Notes: generated from the letters alone by a model not told the origin. A stretch of DNA of 64,000 bases from Actinocorallia sp. API 0066 (GCF_020991275.1 NZ_JAJLQY010000002.1:434001-498000), one strand, 5' to 3'; shown: positions 16,798 through 25,420, numbered from the stretch's first letter. Made by a program: numbers and translations.

Positions 16798-16932
16798 CGA
16801 CCGCCCCCTCACGACGAGTCCGCGACCCGATGGCCGCCCGGTCTCGATACCCGTCGCCCGCCCCGCCGCCCAACCCCCCACCAAACCTTGCCCGCCCCCA
16901 TCCCCACCCCTGACCCGCGCCGCGCGGACGGC

Positions 16933-16966
16933 GAGGCCCGGCCGTCCTGGTGGGCGGCCGGGCCTC
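16933..16966 (-). terminator. Hairpin terminator of the SCO5389-family gene
   Basis: Perfect 12-bp inverted repeat GAGGCCCGGCCG (16933-16944) with its complement at 16955-16966 and a 10-nt loop, 46 bp after the end of the minus-strand gene at 17013. Confidence 0.6.
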
Positions 16967-17012
16967 GGGCCGTCAGGCCCCGGCTACGGGGCGGACGACG
17001 TGGTGTCGCGCG

Positions 17013-17405
17013 CTAGCAGTCGACGAGTTCGGGGCTCTGGTTGAGGAGCTGCGCGCGGGGCGAGGTGAAGCGGGCGAGCGCCTCGTGCGCGTCCAGCCGG
17101 AACGCCGCGACCCGGTGGCAGTTCTGGAACGCCAGCCGCACCCCGAAGTGCCGTTCCATCGCGCCCCGCATCGCGTCGCTGGCCAGGGCCCGCAGCAGTT
17201 GCCCGCGCGCCGCCTCGTCCGGCGGCGGCACCTGGTTGTCGGCGAACTGCACCGAGGCGTCCGCCCCGCGCAGCCGCTCGACGACCTCGCTCACCAGCCC
17301 CCACGCGTACGGCAGCGACTCCCTGACACACGCCAGGAACGCCGCGTCGTCCACCTCCCCGTCCCGAGCCCGCTCGACCAACTCGGGCGAAACCGTGAGC
17401 GACAT
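17013..17405 (-). CDS. SCO5389-family protein of unknown function
   Basis: Protein of 130 residues closely resembling the actinobacterial SCO5389 family, with MSLTVSPELVERARDGEVDD at the start, SLPYAWGLVSEVVERL, DNQVPPPDEAARGQLLRALA, HFGVRLAFQNCHRVA and the C-terminal QLLNQSPELVDC. No enzymatic motif or membrane segment is visible. The ATG at 17405 has AAGG 8 nt upstream; a GTG pair three codons earlier is less likely. A Zur-like palindrome at 17453-17467 lies about 48 bp upstream of the start. The function is unknown. Confidence 0.85.
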   Translation of the reverse strand: MSLTVSPELVERARDGEVDDAAFLACVRESLPYAWGLVSEVVERLRGADASVQFADNQVPPPDEAARGQLLRALASDAMRGAMERHFGVRLAFQNCHRVAAFRLDAHEALARFTSPRAQLLNQSPELVDC

Positions 17406-17452
17406 GCGCACCACCTTCTCTCAAAACCCATTGCCCGGAACCCCTCCGGAAT

Positions 17453-17467
17453 TGAAAACCATTTTCA
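17453..17467 (-). promoter_or_regulatory. Zur-like operator upstream of the SCO5389-family gene
   Basis: TGAAAACCATTTTCA is a 7-1-7 inverted repeat with one mismatch, within an AT-rich island (ATTGAAAACCATTTTCATTA). It closely matches the actinobacterial Zur consensus (TGAAAATGATTTTCA type). Position fits repression of the gene at 17405. Zur binding is inferred. Confidence 0.6.
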
Positions 17468-17581
17468 TTATCGCCCGACCCCCGCCGCCACACAAGCACC
17501 CACCCCACGCGCCGACGGTCGGCTTCCCGGACAAAGCGCGCGTACAGCAACGGCGCGATGCGCCAGCGCGGCGTACGGGGG

Positions 17582-18139
17582 TCAGGCGGTGAGGAGGGGT
17601 GTGGTGAGGGCTTGGAGGTTGGCGCGGAGGCGGGGTGGGCCGCCCTGGGTGAGGAGGAGGTGGACCAGGGGGGCGTCGAAGCAGGCGAGGAGGGCGTGGG
17701 CGTGGAAGGGGGCGTCAAGGGTGGGGGCGGCCTTGTGGATGAGGGTGGTGAGGTGGGTGTGCCAGCGGAGGTAGGTGGGGTCGGTGTACTTGTCGGCGGC
17801 GCAGGCTCGTTCGTGGGCGGACAGGAGAGAGAGGTTGCCTACGGCCAGGTCGACCAGGGCGTCGAGGAAGGCCAGGACGCGGTCGGCGGGTGGGGCGCCG
17901 GGGCCCAGTGGGGGCGGGCCGTGGTCGATCGCCTCGGCGAGCGCGGCGGCGCGTTCGGCGAGCAGTTCGGTGAACAGGCCCGTTCGGCTGCCGAACCTGC
18001 GGAAGACGGTGCCCTTGCCTACGCCCGCCTCGGCCGCCACCCGGTCGAGCGACACGCTCGCCGGATCGGCGCCGAGCAGCAGCCGCTCCGTCGCGTCCAG
18101 GATCGCCCGCCGGTTCCGCACGGCGTCAGCCCGCGCCAT
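17582..18139 (-). CDS. TetR family transcriptional regulator
   Basis: Protein of 185 residues with an N-terminal TetR helix-turn-helix: ADAVRNRRAILDATERLL, then VAAEAGVGKGTVFRRFGSR. The HTH sequence is of the kind found in regulators of quinone/NADPH oxidoreductases. The ATG at 18139 gives the canonical start; the open frame extending to 18352 crosses the operator region. It is divergent from the zinc-free MDR oxidoreductase at 18351, with two 5-5-5 inverted repeats between them, so it is probably an autorepressor also controlling that enzyme. Confidence 0.9.
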   Translation of the reverse strand: MARADAVRNRRAILDATERLLLGADPASVSLDRVAAEAGVGKGTVFRRFGSRTGLFTELLAERAAALAEAIDHGPPPLGPGAPPADRVLAFLDALVDLAVGNLSLLSAHERACAADKYTDPTYLRWHTHLTTLIHKAAPTLDAPFHAHALLACFDAPLVHLLLTQGGPPRLRANLQALTTPLLTA

Positions 18140-18277
18140 CACCCCACACCCCTTCCACACCGACTCCCTCCATCCTCCACCCGACGCACTTCGCCCATGA
18201 CGTCTCCGAGGCGCAGAGCGGAGCCGGGCGGTCTCCTCGCCGCCGCCCCGCGACGGGTTCGGGGTCGGGGTGGAAAA

Positions 18278-18292
18278 CGGACTGTGGGTCCG
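18278..18292. promoter_or_regulatory. TetR operator A
   Basis: CGGACTGTGGGTCCG: perfect 5-bp arms CGGAC/GTCCG around a 5-nt spacer, located between the divergent TetR and oxidoreductase genes. A second copy with the same arms starts 35 bp away. Confidence 0.7.
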
Positions 18293-18312
18293 GTTATTGT
18301 AGCCCCGGTAAT

Positions 18313-18327
18313 CGGACTGGTGGTCCG
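18313..18327. promoter_or_regulatory. TetR operator B
   Basis: CGGACTGGTGGTCCG: same arms and spacer length as operator A, 23 bp before the oxidoreductase start at 18351, where it would block transcription or initiation. Confidence 0.7.
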
Positions 18328-18350
18328 TTTCAACGGAGAAGGGGAAGGCC

Positions 18351-19262
18351 ATGAAGGGGTTGGTTGTGGTGGACGGGCGGATCGCGGTGGGGGATGTGGG
18401 CGAGGCGGCGCCTCGGGAGGGGGAGGTGTTGGTGGAGGTGCGGCATGTGTCCGTGAACTACGGGGAGGCGCGGTTCGCTGCGGCCTTTGGGGAGGGGGTG
18501 GTGGTGGGCTTCGACGCGGCGGGGGTGGTTCTGAAGAGTGGGCCGGGTGGGCCGCCGGAGGGGGCGCGGGTCGTCGCGTTCGGGGCGGGGGCCTGGGCGG
18601 AGCGGGCGGTGTTCGCGGCGGACGCGGTGGCCGTGGTGCCGGAGGGGTTGACGTTGGCGGACGCGGCGGCGCTGCCGATGGTCGGGCTGACGGCCCTGCG
18701 GGTGCTGCGCGGGTTCGGGGCGCTGCTCGGCAGGCGGGTGCTCGTCACCGGGGCGTCGGGCGGGCTCGGCAGGGTCGCGGTGCAGCTCGCGCGCCGGGCC
18801 GGGGCGCACGTCGTCGCGGCGGTCAGGACGGAGGCGGCCGGGCGGGGCTTGGCGGAGCTGGGCGCGCACGAGGTCGTGGTGGGCCTGGACGGGGTCGCGC
18901 CGGTGCACGCCGTCATCGAGTCCGTCGGAGGGCCCCTCCTTGTCCAGGCTTGGGGGCTGCTCCTACCGGGCGGATCCCTGCGCAGCGTCGGATGGGCCTC
19001 AGGCGAGCCCGCCACCTTCCCCGTGAACGGGTTCTTCGCCCACGGCGACGCCCGCACCCTCGCGTCCTTCGGCGACACCAGCGCGCCGGGAGCGGACCTC
19101 GCCTACCTGGCGGAGTTGGCCGCGCGCGGCGACCTCGATCCAGGCGTCACGTACCGTGCCGACTGGACCGAGGCCGCGGACGTCGCGGCGGCGCTGCTGG
19201 CCCGCCGGATCACCGGCAAGGCGGTGCTCGACCTTCCGGCGGCCGGGGCCGTCAGCCGGTGA
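18351..19262 (+). CDS. MDR/quinone oxidoreductase-like NADPH dehydrogenase
   Basis: Protein of 303 residues of the medium-chain dehydrogenase superfamily, zeta-crystallin/quinone-oxidoreductase branch. It has a VSVNYGEARF segment, the cofactor motif VTGASGGLGRVAVQLA, and a C-terminal ITGKAVLDLP. There are no zinc-binding cysteines, as expected for this NADPH-dependent, zinc-free branch. The ATG at 18351 follows GAAGGGGAAGG. It is divergent from a TetR gene with twin operators, suggesting induction by an electrophile or quinone-like compound. Its end overlaps the convergent cupin gene by 11 bp. Confidence 0.88.
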   Translation: MKGLVVVDGRIAVGDVGEAAPREGEVLVEVRHVSVNYGEARFAAAFGEGVVVGFDAAGVVLKSGPGGPPEGARVVAFGAGAWAERAVFAADAVAVVPEGLTLADAAALPMVGLTALRVLRGFGALLGRRVLVTGASGGLGRVAVQLARRAGAHVVAAVRTEAAGRGLAELGAHEVVVGLDGVAPVHAVIESVGGPLLVQAWGLLLPGGSLRSVGWASGEPATFPVNGFFAHGDARTLASFGDTSAPGADLAYLAELAARGDLDPGVTYRADWTEAADVAAALLARRITGKAVLDLPAAGAVSR

Positions 19263-19554
19263 TCTGGTAGACCTTGCGTAGCCTCTCGTGGACGTGCCAC
19301 GTGGTGCGCGCGCCCTTGTCGAAGACGCAGACGTCGCCGGGGCCGACCTCCAGGGTGGGGCCGTCCTCGATCTTGATGGTGGCGCGGCCCTCGATCACGA
19401 CGAACAGCTCGTCGGCCTCGACGTCGGTGACGGTGCCGGGGCCGATCTCCCAGATGCCGCGGTCGACGTTCCCCGCGCTGTGCAGGGTGGTGCTGGCGGT
19501 GCCGTCCTCGGCGGGCGTGAGCACGGCGTCGCTGACGTGCACGACAAAAGACAT
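19252..19554 (-). CDS. Small cupin-domain protein
   Basis: Protein of 100 residues that is a single cupin barrel: ELFVVIEGRATIKIEDGPTL and VGPGDVCVFDKGARTTWHVHE are the two cupin motifs. It resembles the ethanolamine-utilisation EutQ-like (cupin_3) group. No catalytic function can be assigned. It follows the MMPL transporter with a 31-bp gap on the same strand, so both are probably cotranscribed and controlled by the TetR protein encoded at 21770. Its 3' end overlaps the convergent oxidoreductase gene by 11 bp. Confidence 0.85.
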   Translation of the reverse strand: MSFVVHVSDAVLTPAEDGTASTTLHSAGNVDRGIWEIGPGTVTDVEADELFVVIEGRATIKIEDGPTLEVGPGDVCVFDKGARTTWHVHERLRKVYQITG

Positions 19555-19585
19555 GGTCTCCCCTTATGTCGGTTCCGGGTCGACC

Positions 19586-21664
19586 CTATTGCGGGGCGCG
19601 GGGCCGGACGAGCCGGGGTCGCCCGCCGACAATGCGGGGAGACCACCAGTTGGCGGGCCCCGCGAGCCGCAGTAGGGCGGGTGCCAGGACGCCCCGGATA
19701 AGCGTCGCGTCCACGGCGACGGCGAGGGCCATGCCCAGCCCGAGCTGCTTCAGGAACACGACGCCTCCGGTCGTGTACACGGCGAAGGAGGCGGCGAGGA
19801 TGAGCGCGGCCGCCGTGACGAGCGGTGCGCTTCGGGCGATGCCCAACGGGATCGCCCCGACGGCGTCGCCTGTGCGGTCGTACTCCTCCTTCACCCGGGA
19901 CAGCATGAGCACCTCGTAGTCCATGGACAGCCCGTAGGCGATGCAGAACATGAGGATCGGGACGCTCGGCTCGATCGACCCCGTGGGCGTGAACCCCAGG
20001 AGGCCGGAGAGGTTGCCGTCCTGGAAGACGAACACGAGCGCGCCGAACATGACGCTCAGGCTGAGCAGGTTGAGCACGGACGCCTTGAGCGCGGCGATCA
20101 CCCCGCGCGTCATGGCGAACAGGATGACAAAGCTGATGAGCACGATGAGCCCGCCGACCAGGGGCAGCCGTTCGGTCACCCCGTCGCGGTAGTCGGTGAG
20201 CTCGGCCGGGTAGCCGCCGACGTCGCGGGGGAACGGCGCGGGCACGGCGCGGACCTCCGCGACGGCCCCGGTGGCGTCCGCCGCGAGCCGTTCACTGGCG
20301 AAGACGACGCGTAGAAGGGTGCCGTCCTCCTGGGTGTCCACCCGGAGTACTCCGTCCAACGCGGCCAGACGCGCGGCGTAAGGCTGGATCTCGGAGGAGG
20401 GCGTTCCGGGGGCGGCCACGACAGCGACCGCGTCGGCTTCCTCCGCTGTGAAGTCGGCCCGGATCTGGTCGTACATCTGCCGCGCCGGGGCGGAGGAGGG
20501 CAGCACCCTGTCATCGGGCAGCCCGAAGTTGACGCCGAGGAACGGCGCGCCGAGCGCCAGCACGAGGGCGAGCGCGGCGCCGCCGAGCAGGAGCGGCCGA
20601 CGTACCACGCGCTGCGCGGTCCGGTACCAGAAGCCCTGCTCCGGGGGCGGGGTAAGGCGGTCCACCCGGCGGCCGAGCAGGACGAGCGCGGCAGGCAGGA
20701 TCACCCCGGCGGCCAGCAGGGCGGCGAGCACCACGGCGACGCTCGCGTAGGCGAAGGAGGCCAGGAAGGGGAACGGGAACACCAGCAGCACCGAGAGCGA
20801 CGCCGCCACGGTCGCCCCGCTGAACAGGACGGTACGGCCCGCCCCGCGCACTGTCCGGGCGACGGCCTCCTGCACGTCGTGCCCTGCGCGCAGTTCCTCA
20901 CGGAAGCGGAAGACGACGAAGAGCCCGTAGTCCACGCCGAGCCCGATGCCCATGACGAGCGCGATGTTGGAGGCGAACGTGGACAGTTCGACGAAGGGCA
21001 GCAGCGCCCGCATCAACGCCAGGGAGCCGAGGACGGCGAACAGCCCGGCTCCGAGCGTCACCAGCGCGGCGGACCAGCGGCGGTAGACGGCGAACAGAAG
21101 CAGCAGGACCAAGGGCACCACGATCAGTTCGGCGCGGACGAAGTCCTGCCGCGCCTGCTCCATGACCTGCCGGAACACCTCGTCCCCGCCGCCGACCTCG
21201 ACCTTGACGACGGCGTCGTCGCGCTCCAGCCGGGGCAGGAGGCCGGGCAGCAGGTCGCGCCGCACCTGGTCGGCGTCTCCCGGCGCCCAGGCGAGGACGA
21301 GCGCCTTCGTCCCGTCCTCGGAGCGCAGGGTGGACGGCCGGTCGCGGCTCCAGTAGGACCAGGCGTCGCCTACGCCGGGTTCGGCGGCGAGCAGGCCGGT
21401 GAGTTCGGCGCCCGTGGCGGCGACGGCGGGGTCGTCCACGTTCCCGCCCTTGGCGGTGACGAGGAGGGCGAGGTTCGGGCTTCCGGTGCCGAAGCGCTCG
21501 GCCATGGCCGCGCGGGCGGCCAGCGACTCCGAGCCCGGGGCTTCGAACCGGTTGAGCGAGAGCGCGTTGATGGTCCCGGCGCCGACCACTCCGGCGAGCA
21601 CCAGCGCGGCGAGGCCCGCGGCGACGATCCACCGCGCGCGCCGCACGATGAGACGGCTGAGCAT
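19586..21664 (-). CDS. MMPL family (RND-type) transporter
   Basis: Protein of 692 residues with 12 predicted membrane segments in two blocks separated by large extracytoplasmic loops. The characteristic GLGVDYGLFVVFRFREE and CIAYGLSMDYEVLMLSRVKE segments hold the proton-relay aspartates of MMPL proteins. These proton-driven exporters move lipids or hydrophobic drugs; the substrate here is unknown. The divergent TetR gene and two ACGAG-type palindromes control its promoter region. A cupin gene follows in the same transcript. Confidence 0.94.
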   Translation of the reverse strand: MLSRLIVRRARWIVAAGLAALVLAGVVGAGTINALSLNRFEAPGSESLAARAAMAERFGTGSPNLALLVTAKGGNVDDPAVAATGAELTGLLAAEPGVGDAWSYWSRDRPSTLRSEDGTKALVLAWAPGDADQVRRDLLPGLLPRLERDDAVVKVEVGGGDEVFRQVMEQARQDFVRAELIVVPLVLLLLFAVYRRWSAALVTLGAGLFAVLGSLALMRALLPFVELSTFASNIALVMGIGLGVDYGLFVVFRFREELRAGHDVQEAVARTVRGAGRTVLFSGATVAASLSVLLVFPFPFLASFAYASVAVVLAALLAAGVILPAALVLLGRRVDRLTPPPEQGFWYRTAQRVVRRPLLLGGAALALVLALGAPFLGVNFGLPDDRVLPSSAPARQMYDQIRADFTAEEADAVAVVAAPGTPSSEIQPYAARLAALDGVLRVDTQEDGTLLRVVFASERLAADATGAVAEVRAVPAPFPRDVGGYPAELTDYRDGVTERLPLVGGLIVLISFVILFAMTRGVIAALKASVLNLLSLSVMFGALVFVFQDGNLSGLLGFTPTGSIEPSVPILMFCIAYGLSMDYEVLMLSRVKEEYDRTGDAVGAIPLGIARSAPLVTAAALILAASFAVYTTGGVVFLKQLGLGMALAVAVDATLIRGVLAPALLRLAGPANWWSPRIVGGRPRLVRPRAPQ

Positions 21665-21684
21665 GGGGGCTCCCTGATAGGTTT

Positions 21685-21700
21685 ACGAGAGATTGCTCGT
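21685..21700. promoter_or_regulatory. TetR operator at the MMPL gene, proximal imperfect copy
   Basis: ACGAGAGATTGCTCGT has ACGAG/CTCGT arms and lies 20 bp upstream of the MMPL start. It is a degenerate copy of the perfect palindrome at 21726-21741, 41 bp away. Confidence 0.65.
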
Positions 21701-21725
21701 GTTTTTCGGGAGCCTACGCGAAAAC

Positions 21726-21741
21726 ACGAGCGATCGCTCGT
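21726..21741. promoter_or_regulatory. TetR operator, perfect 16-bp palindrome
   Basis: ACGAGCGATCGCTCGT is a perfect palindrome 28 bp before the TetR start codon. With the partial copy at 21685 it probably mediates joint repression of the divergent TetR and MMPL genes. Confidence 0.75.
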
Positions 21742-21769
21742 ATTTCCCTGCGAAGAGGAGGAACCCGGG

Positions 21770-22399
21770 GTGACCGAGCGGCCGAGGCGCAGGCAGGCGC
21801 GCGGGCAGCAGCGCATGGTCGAGATCCTGGACGCCGCCGCGCGCGTGTTCGCGAGGTCGGGCTACGAGACGGCCACGACCAACGCCATCGCGGCGGAAGC
21901 GGGCGTCTCGCCTGGATCGCTCTACCAGTTCTTCGCGAACAAGGAGGCGATCGCGCACGCCCTCGCCGACAGGTTCGTCACCGCCATGCGCACCGCCCAC
22001 GAGGAGGCGTTCGCGGGCGTGGACGCCGCCGCGCTGCCGCTGCCCGAGCTGCTCGACCGCGTCATCGACCCGATCGTCGCGTTCAACCTCGCCAACCCCG
22101 GCTTCAAGGCGCTGTTCGCCCGGCCCGACATGCCCGAGGGGCTCGCCGCGGCGGCCCGGCCCATCCAGGAGTCGCTGTTCGGCAGGGTGATGGGGATCGT
22201 CGCCGACCGCGCGCCCGCCCTGCCGCCCGAGGAGCGCGTCCGCACCGCGCGGGTGCTCATCCAGGTGTTCCAGGCGATGATCCCGCTCATCACCGCCGCC
22301 CCCGAGCCCGAGCGCGGCCCACTGACGGTCGAGCTCAAGCACGTCCTCGGCCGCTACCTCGACCCGCTGACCCGCCTCCCTGGGGACGACACGCCGTGA
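21770..22399 (+). CDS. TetR family transcriptional regulator
   Basis: Protein of 209 residues from a GTG with GAGGAGG about 8 nt upstream. The N-terminal helix-turn-helix is typical: MVEILDAAARVFARSGYETA, then IAAEAGVSPGSLYQFFANK. The C-terminal domain resembles the TetR_C_13/17 groups. It is divergent from the MMPL-cupin operon with two operator-like palindromes between them, so it is the likely repressor of this exporter. Confidence 0.92.
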   Translation: MTERPRRRQARGQQRMVEILDAAARVFARSGYETATTNAIAAEAGVSPGSLYQFFANKEAIAHALADRFVTAMRTAHEEAFAGVDAAALPLPELLDRVIDPIVAFNLANPGFKALFARPDMPEGLAAAARPIQESLFGRVMGIVADRAPALPPEERVRTARVLIQVFQAMIPLITAAPEPERGPLTVELKHVLGRYLDPLTRLPGDDTP

Positions 22400-22469
22400 C
22401 CGTCAAGGAGGACCCGTCCTCGTCGCGACGGAGGAGGCGGACGGCCGACACACACGGAATCCTGGTGAC

Positions 22470-23432
22470 ATGACGGACACGCTCGACGCACTGACCCGGC
22501 AGGCCGCCGCCCGCCTGGCCCGCCGCCGGAAGGGGGTCGCCGTCGCCGTCGTCGCGGGGACGGAGACCGCGACGGTCGAGGCCGACGGGCCCGGCGCGGT
22601 CTTCGAACTCGGCTCGCTCAGCAAGGTCCTGACCGCGCTGATCCTGGCCCGGATGGCCGTGGACGGCCGCTGCGGCCTCGACGAGCCCGTCGCCGACCTC
22701 CTGGGCGTCTCCGTGCCGGGGAAGGCCGGAGAGGCGATTCTGCTGCGTCACCTGGCGACGCACACCTCGGGGCTGCCCCGGCTGCCCAAGGGCATGCTGC
22801 GGCACCTCCTGCTGCACCCGAAGGAGCCCGACCCCTACGCGCACCTCGACCGGGAGACGCTGCTCGCCGGGCTCGCCGAGACCCGGCTGAAGGCGCGCCC
22901 CGGAAGCCGCCTGGCGTACTCCAACCTCGGCGCGGGCCTGCTCGGCCTCGCGCTCGCCACCCGCGCGGGCACCGACTACCGGACGCTGCTGCGCGCCGAG
23001 ATCTGCGCGCCGCTCGGCATGGCGGCCACCGGCGTCGACGTCGCAGGGCTGCGCCAGGGCTACAACCGGGGCGGCAGGCCCGTGCCGCCCTGGAACCTCG
23101 CCGAACTCGCCGGGGCGGGCGGCGTGCGCGGCACCGCCGCCGACTTCCTGACGTTCGTGCGCGCCCACCTCGACCCCGGATCCACGCCGCTCGGCCCCGC
23201 CGTCGAACTCGCGCTGCGCACCCGGCGCAGGGCGGGGCTCGACGCCTGGATCCACCTGGGCTGGTTCGAGCGGCAGGGCGGCCGACTGTGGCACAACGGC
23301 GCGACCGCCGGGTTCACCGCGTTCGCCGGATTCACCCCCGGCAGGGGCGCCGGCGTCGTCGTCCTCGCCGACACCCAGCGCGCGGTGGACGGCGACGCCG
23401 GAAGGCTGCTCGCGGCCTTGGAGAAGCGGTGA
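22470..23432 (+). CDS. Serine hydrolase, class C beta-lactamase/D-alanyl-D-alanine carboxypeptidase-like
   Basis: Protein of 320 residues with the serine-hydrolase triad of the beta-lactamase fold: SLSK (Ser49-Lys52), YSN in LAYSNLGAG, and HNG in LWHNGATAG replacing KTG. No signal peptide is evident, so it is probably cytoplasmic and more esterase- or peptidase-like than a resistance enzyme. The ATG at 22470 is 70 bp after the TetR gene on the same strand; cotranscription is possible but not shown. Confidence 0.88.
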   Translation: MTDTLDALTRQAAARLARRRKGVAVAVVAGTETATVEADGPGAVFELGSLSKVLTALILARMAVDGRCGLDEPVADLLGVSVPGKAGEAILLRHLATHTSGLPRLPKGMLRHLLLHPKEPDPYAHLDRETLLAGLAETRLKARPGSRLAYSNLGAGLLGLALATRAGTDYRTLLRAEICAPLGMAATGVDVAGLRQGYNRGGRPVPPWNLAELAGAGGVRGTAADFLTFVRAHLDPGSTPLGPAVELALRTRRRAGLDAWIHLGWFERQGGRLWHNGATAGFTAFAGFTPGRGAGVVVLADTQRAVDGDAGRLLAALEKR

Positions 23433-23442
23433 GCACGGCGCC

Positions 23443-23829
23443 TCAGGACAGGATCTTCGCTTTCGCGCGCGCGTACTCCTCGTCGGAGATGGCGTTGCTC
23501 TCCCTGAGCGCGGCGAGCTTGCCGAGTTCCTCCGCGGCGCTGGGCGCCTGCGCCTCCTTGCGGACGTAGGAGCGGAACTCCTCCTGCTGCCGTTCCGCCC
23601 GCACCGCGTCGCGCCGCGTCATGCCGCGGCCCCGCACGATGAGATAGGCGAGCACGCCCACGAACGGGAGCAGGATCAGGCCGACGGTCCACGCCGCCTT
23701 CGCCCAGCCGCTCAGCTCGTGGTCGCTGAACAGGTCGGCGAAGACCCGGAACAGCAGGAACAGCCAGATGACCCAGCAGAAGAAGACGAGCATCGTCCAG
23801 AACAGATTGAGCAGCGGGTAATCGTCCAT
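23443..23829 (-). CDS. SHOCT-domain membrane protein with PLDc_N-like region
   Basis: Protein of 128 residues with two membrane helices in the first 70 residues (LFWTMLVFFCWVIWLFLLF and AAWTVGLILLPFVGVLAYLI), resembling the phospholipase-D N-terminal membrane domain. A short C-terminal SHOCT domain follows (ELGKLAALRESNAISDEEYA). Such proteins are common in actinobacteria; the SHOCT domain is thought to mediate oligomerisation. No function can be assigned. It is convergent with the serine hydrolase (10 bp apart). The 170-bp AT-richer gap upstream probably holds its promoter and that of the gene at 24000. Confidence 0.85.
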   Translation of the reverse strand: MDDYPLLNLFWTMLVFFCWVIWLFLLFRVFADLFSDHELSGWAKAAWTVGLILLPFVGVLAYLIVRGRGMTRRDAVRAERQQEEFRSYVRKEAQAPSAAEELGKLAALRESNAISDEEYARAKAKILS

Positions 23830-23999
23830 ATTCCTGCTCTATCGTGGCGCGATTCTCGGAAGAAATGGGCTATCGGTAAATATCGCCCCAAGGAAAATCG
23901 GGGAGAACACAAGCTTCCGGACTTATCAGTGGTCGTCCAGTTCTGTCCGTGCCGTCCGCAGGAACACCCCTGGTGGGGGCCGACGGACGGGGGTGGGGC

Positions 24000-25265
24000 A
24001 TGGGCGAGCCGCTCGACGCGGGGGAACGCGCCGAACTGGCGCGGCTGCGGGCCGAACTCGCGGCGCTGCGCGCGCCCGGCGGCCGGGTCCGCGCCGTTGT
24101 CGCCGCCGTGCTTCTGACGCTCGGCTGCCTGCTCGCGCCCTTCGCCGTCGTGGCGGCGTGGACGGGAAGCCAACTGTCCGACACCGACCGGTACGTCGCC
24201 ACCGTGGCGCCCCTCGCGGAGCGGCCCGAGATCCAGAACGCCGTCGCCAACCGCGTCACCGCCGAGATCGTCGACGCGCTGGACGTCCCCGCGCTCGTCA
24301 CGGGCGCCATGGACGCCCTGGAGGGCCGGGGCCTGCCCAAGGCGCTCGGCGACCGCCTCAGCGGCCTCTCGGGCGCCGTGGAGAGCGCCGTGACGTCGTA
24401 CGTGCGCGACCGGTCGATGGAGGTGGTCGAGAGCGACACGTTCGCGTCCCTGTGGGAGGAGGCGCACCGCGCCGCGCACACCCAGGCGACGGCGGTGCTC
24501 TCCGGACGCGGGAGCGAGGTCGTCAAAGCGCGGGACGGGACCATCACCCTCGACCTCGGGCCCGTGTTCGACAAGGTGAAACAGCGGCTCGACCAGTCCG
24601 GGTTCGACGTGGTGGACTCCCTTCCGGAGGTGCGCCCCACGCTCGAGATCTACTCCGGCCCGGCGCTGGCCAAGGCGCAGCGCTGGTACCAGGTGCTCAA
24701 CGCGCTCCGATGGATCCTGCCCGCCCTGTCCCTCATCCTCATCACAGCCGGGGTGTACACCGCGCGCTTCCACCGGCGCGCGCTTGCCGTCGCCGCCTTG
24801 GGCGTCGTCGTGGCCATGCTGCTTCTGGCGCTCGGCCTCCTGGCGGGCCGGGCGTACTTCCTGAACACCGTGGCGGCGCGCGGCCTCAACACGGCGGCGG
24901 CCGGTGCCCTCTACGACACGCTGATCCTGTTCCTGCGCTCGACCCTGCGGACGGTCGCCGTCCTCGCGCTCGTGGTGGCGCTCGGCGCGTTCCTCACCGG
25001 GCCGTCCTCGGCCGCCGTCAGGACGCGCGCCGCCTTCGGCCGCGGCTTCGCGCGGCTGCGCGGCACCGGCCACGGCAGCCCGTGGGTGTGGGAGCACCGC
25101 AGGTTGCTGCGCACCGGCGCGGTGCTCCTCGCGATCCTCGTGTTCTTCTTCTGGAACTACCCGACCGGCCTTGTCGTCCTGCTCATCACCCTCGTGGTGC
25201 TGCTCGCCCTCGCTCTCGTGGAGGCGTTCGGACGGCCTCCGGACGACCCCGGCGACGACTCCTGA
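24000..25265 (+). CDS. Multi-pass membrane protein of unknown function
   Basis: Protein of 421 residues. An N-terminal charged helix (ERAELARLRAELAALR, coiled-coil-like) is followed by a membrane segment and an extracytoplasmic region of about 200 residues (WTGSQLSDTDRYVATVAPLAERPEIQ). Three to four further membrane helices come near the C-terminus. The layout resembles actinobacterial conserved integral membrane proteins in which the loop begins with a DTDRYV motif. The ATG at 24000 follows GGGGGTGGGG; a GTG at 23949 would add 17 poorly conserved residues. No function is known. Confidence 0.8.
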   Translation: MGEPLDAGERAELARLRAELAALRAPGGRVRAVVAAVLLTLGCLLAPFAVVAAWTGSQLSDTDRYVATVAPLAERPEIQNAVANRVTAEIVDALDVPALVTGAMDALEGRGLPKALGDRLSGLSGAVESAVTSYVRDRSMEVVESDTFASLWEEAHRAAHTQATAVLSGRGSEVVKARDGTITLDLGPVFDKVKQRLDQSGFDVVDSLPEVRPTLEIYSGPALAKAQRWYQVLNALRWILPALSLILITAGVYTARFHRRALAVAALGVVVAMLLLALGLLAGRAYFLNTVAARGLNTAAAGALYDTLILFLRSTLRTVAVLALVVALGAFLTGPSSAAVRTRAAFGRGFARLRGTGHGSPWVWEHRRLLRTGAVLLAILVFFFWNYPTGLVVLLITLVVLLALALVEAFGRPPDDPGDDS

Positions 25266-25270
25266 ACCGG

Positions 25271-25292
25271 CGTCCCCGCATGGACGGGGACG
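25271..25292 (+). terminator. Short hairpin after the membrane-protein gene
   Basis: CGTCCCC (25271-25277) pairs with GGGGACG (25286-25292) around an 8-nt loop, 6 bp past the stop codon at 25265. Confidence 0.4.
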
Positions 25293-25420
25293 CCCGTCCC
25301 CGGATGTCCCCGCCCCGGAACGGGACAGCGCCGGGTGCCGCGCTCCCTGGCGGCTTGGGACGCCCCCTCGCGACCTTGGACGTACGGGGGCACGGCGTCC
25401 CCGGACGGAGGGAACGCACG

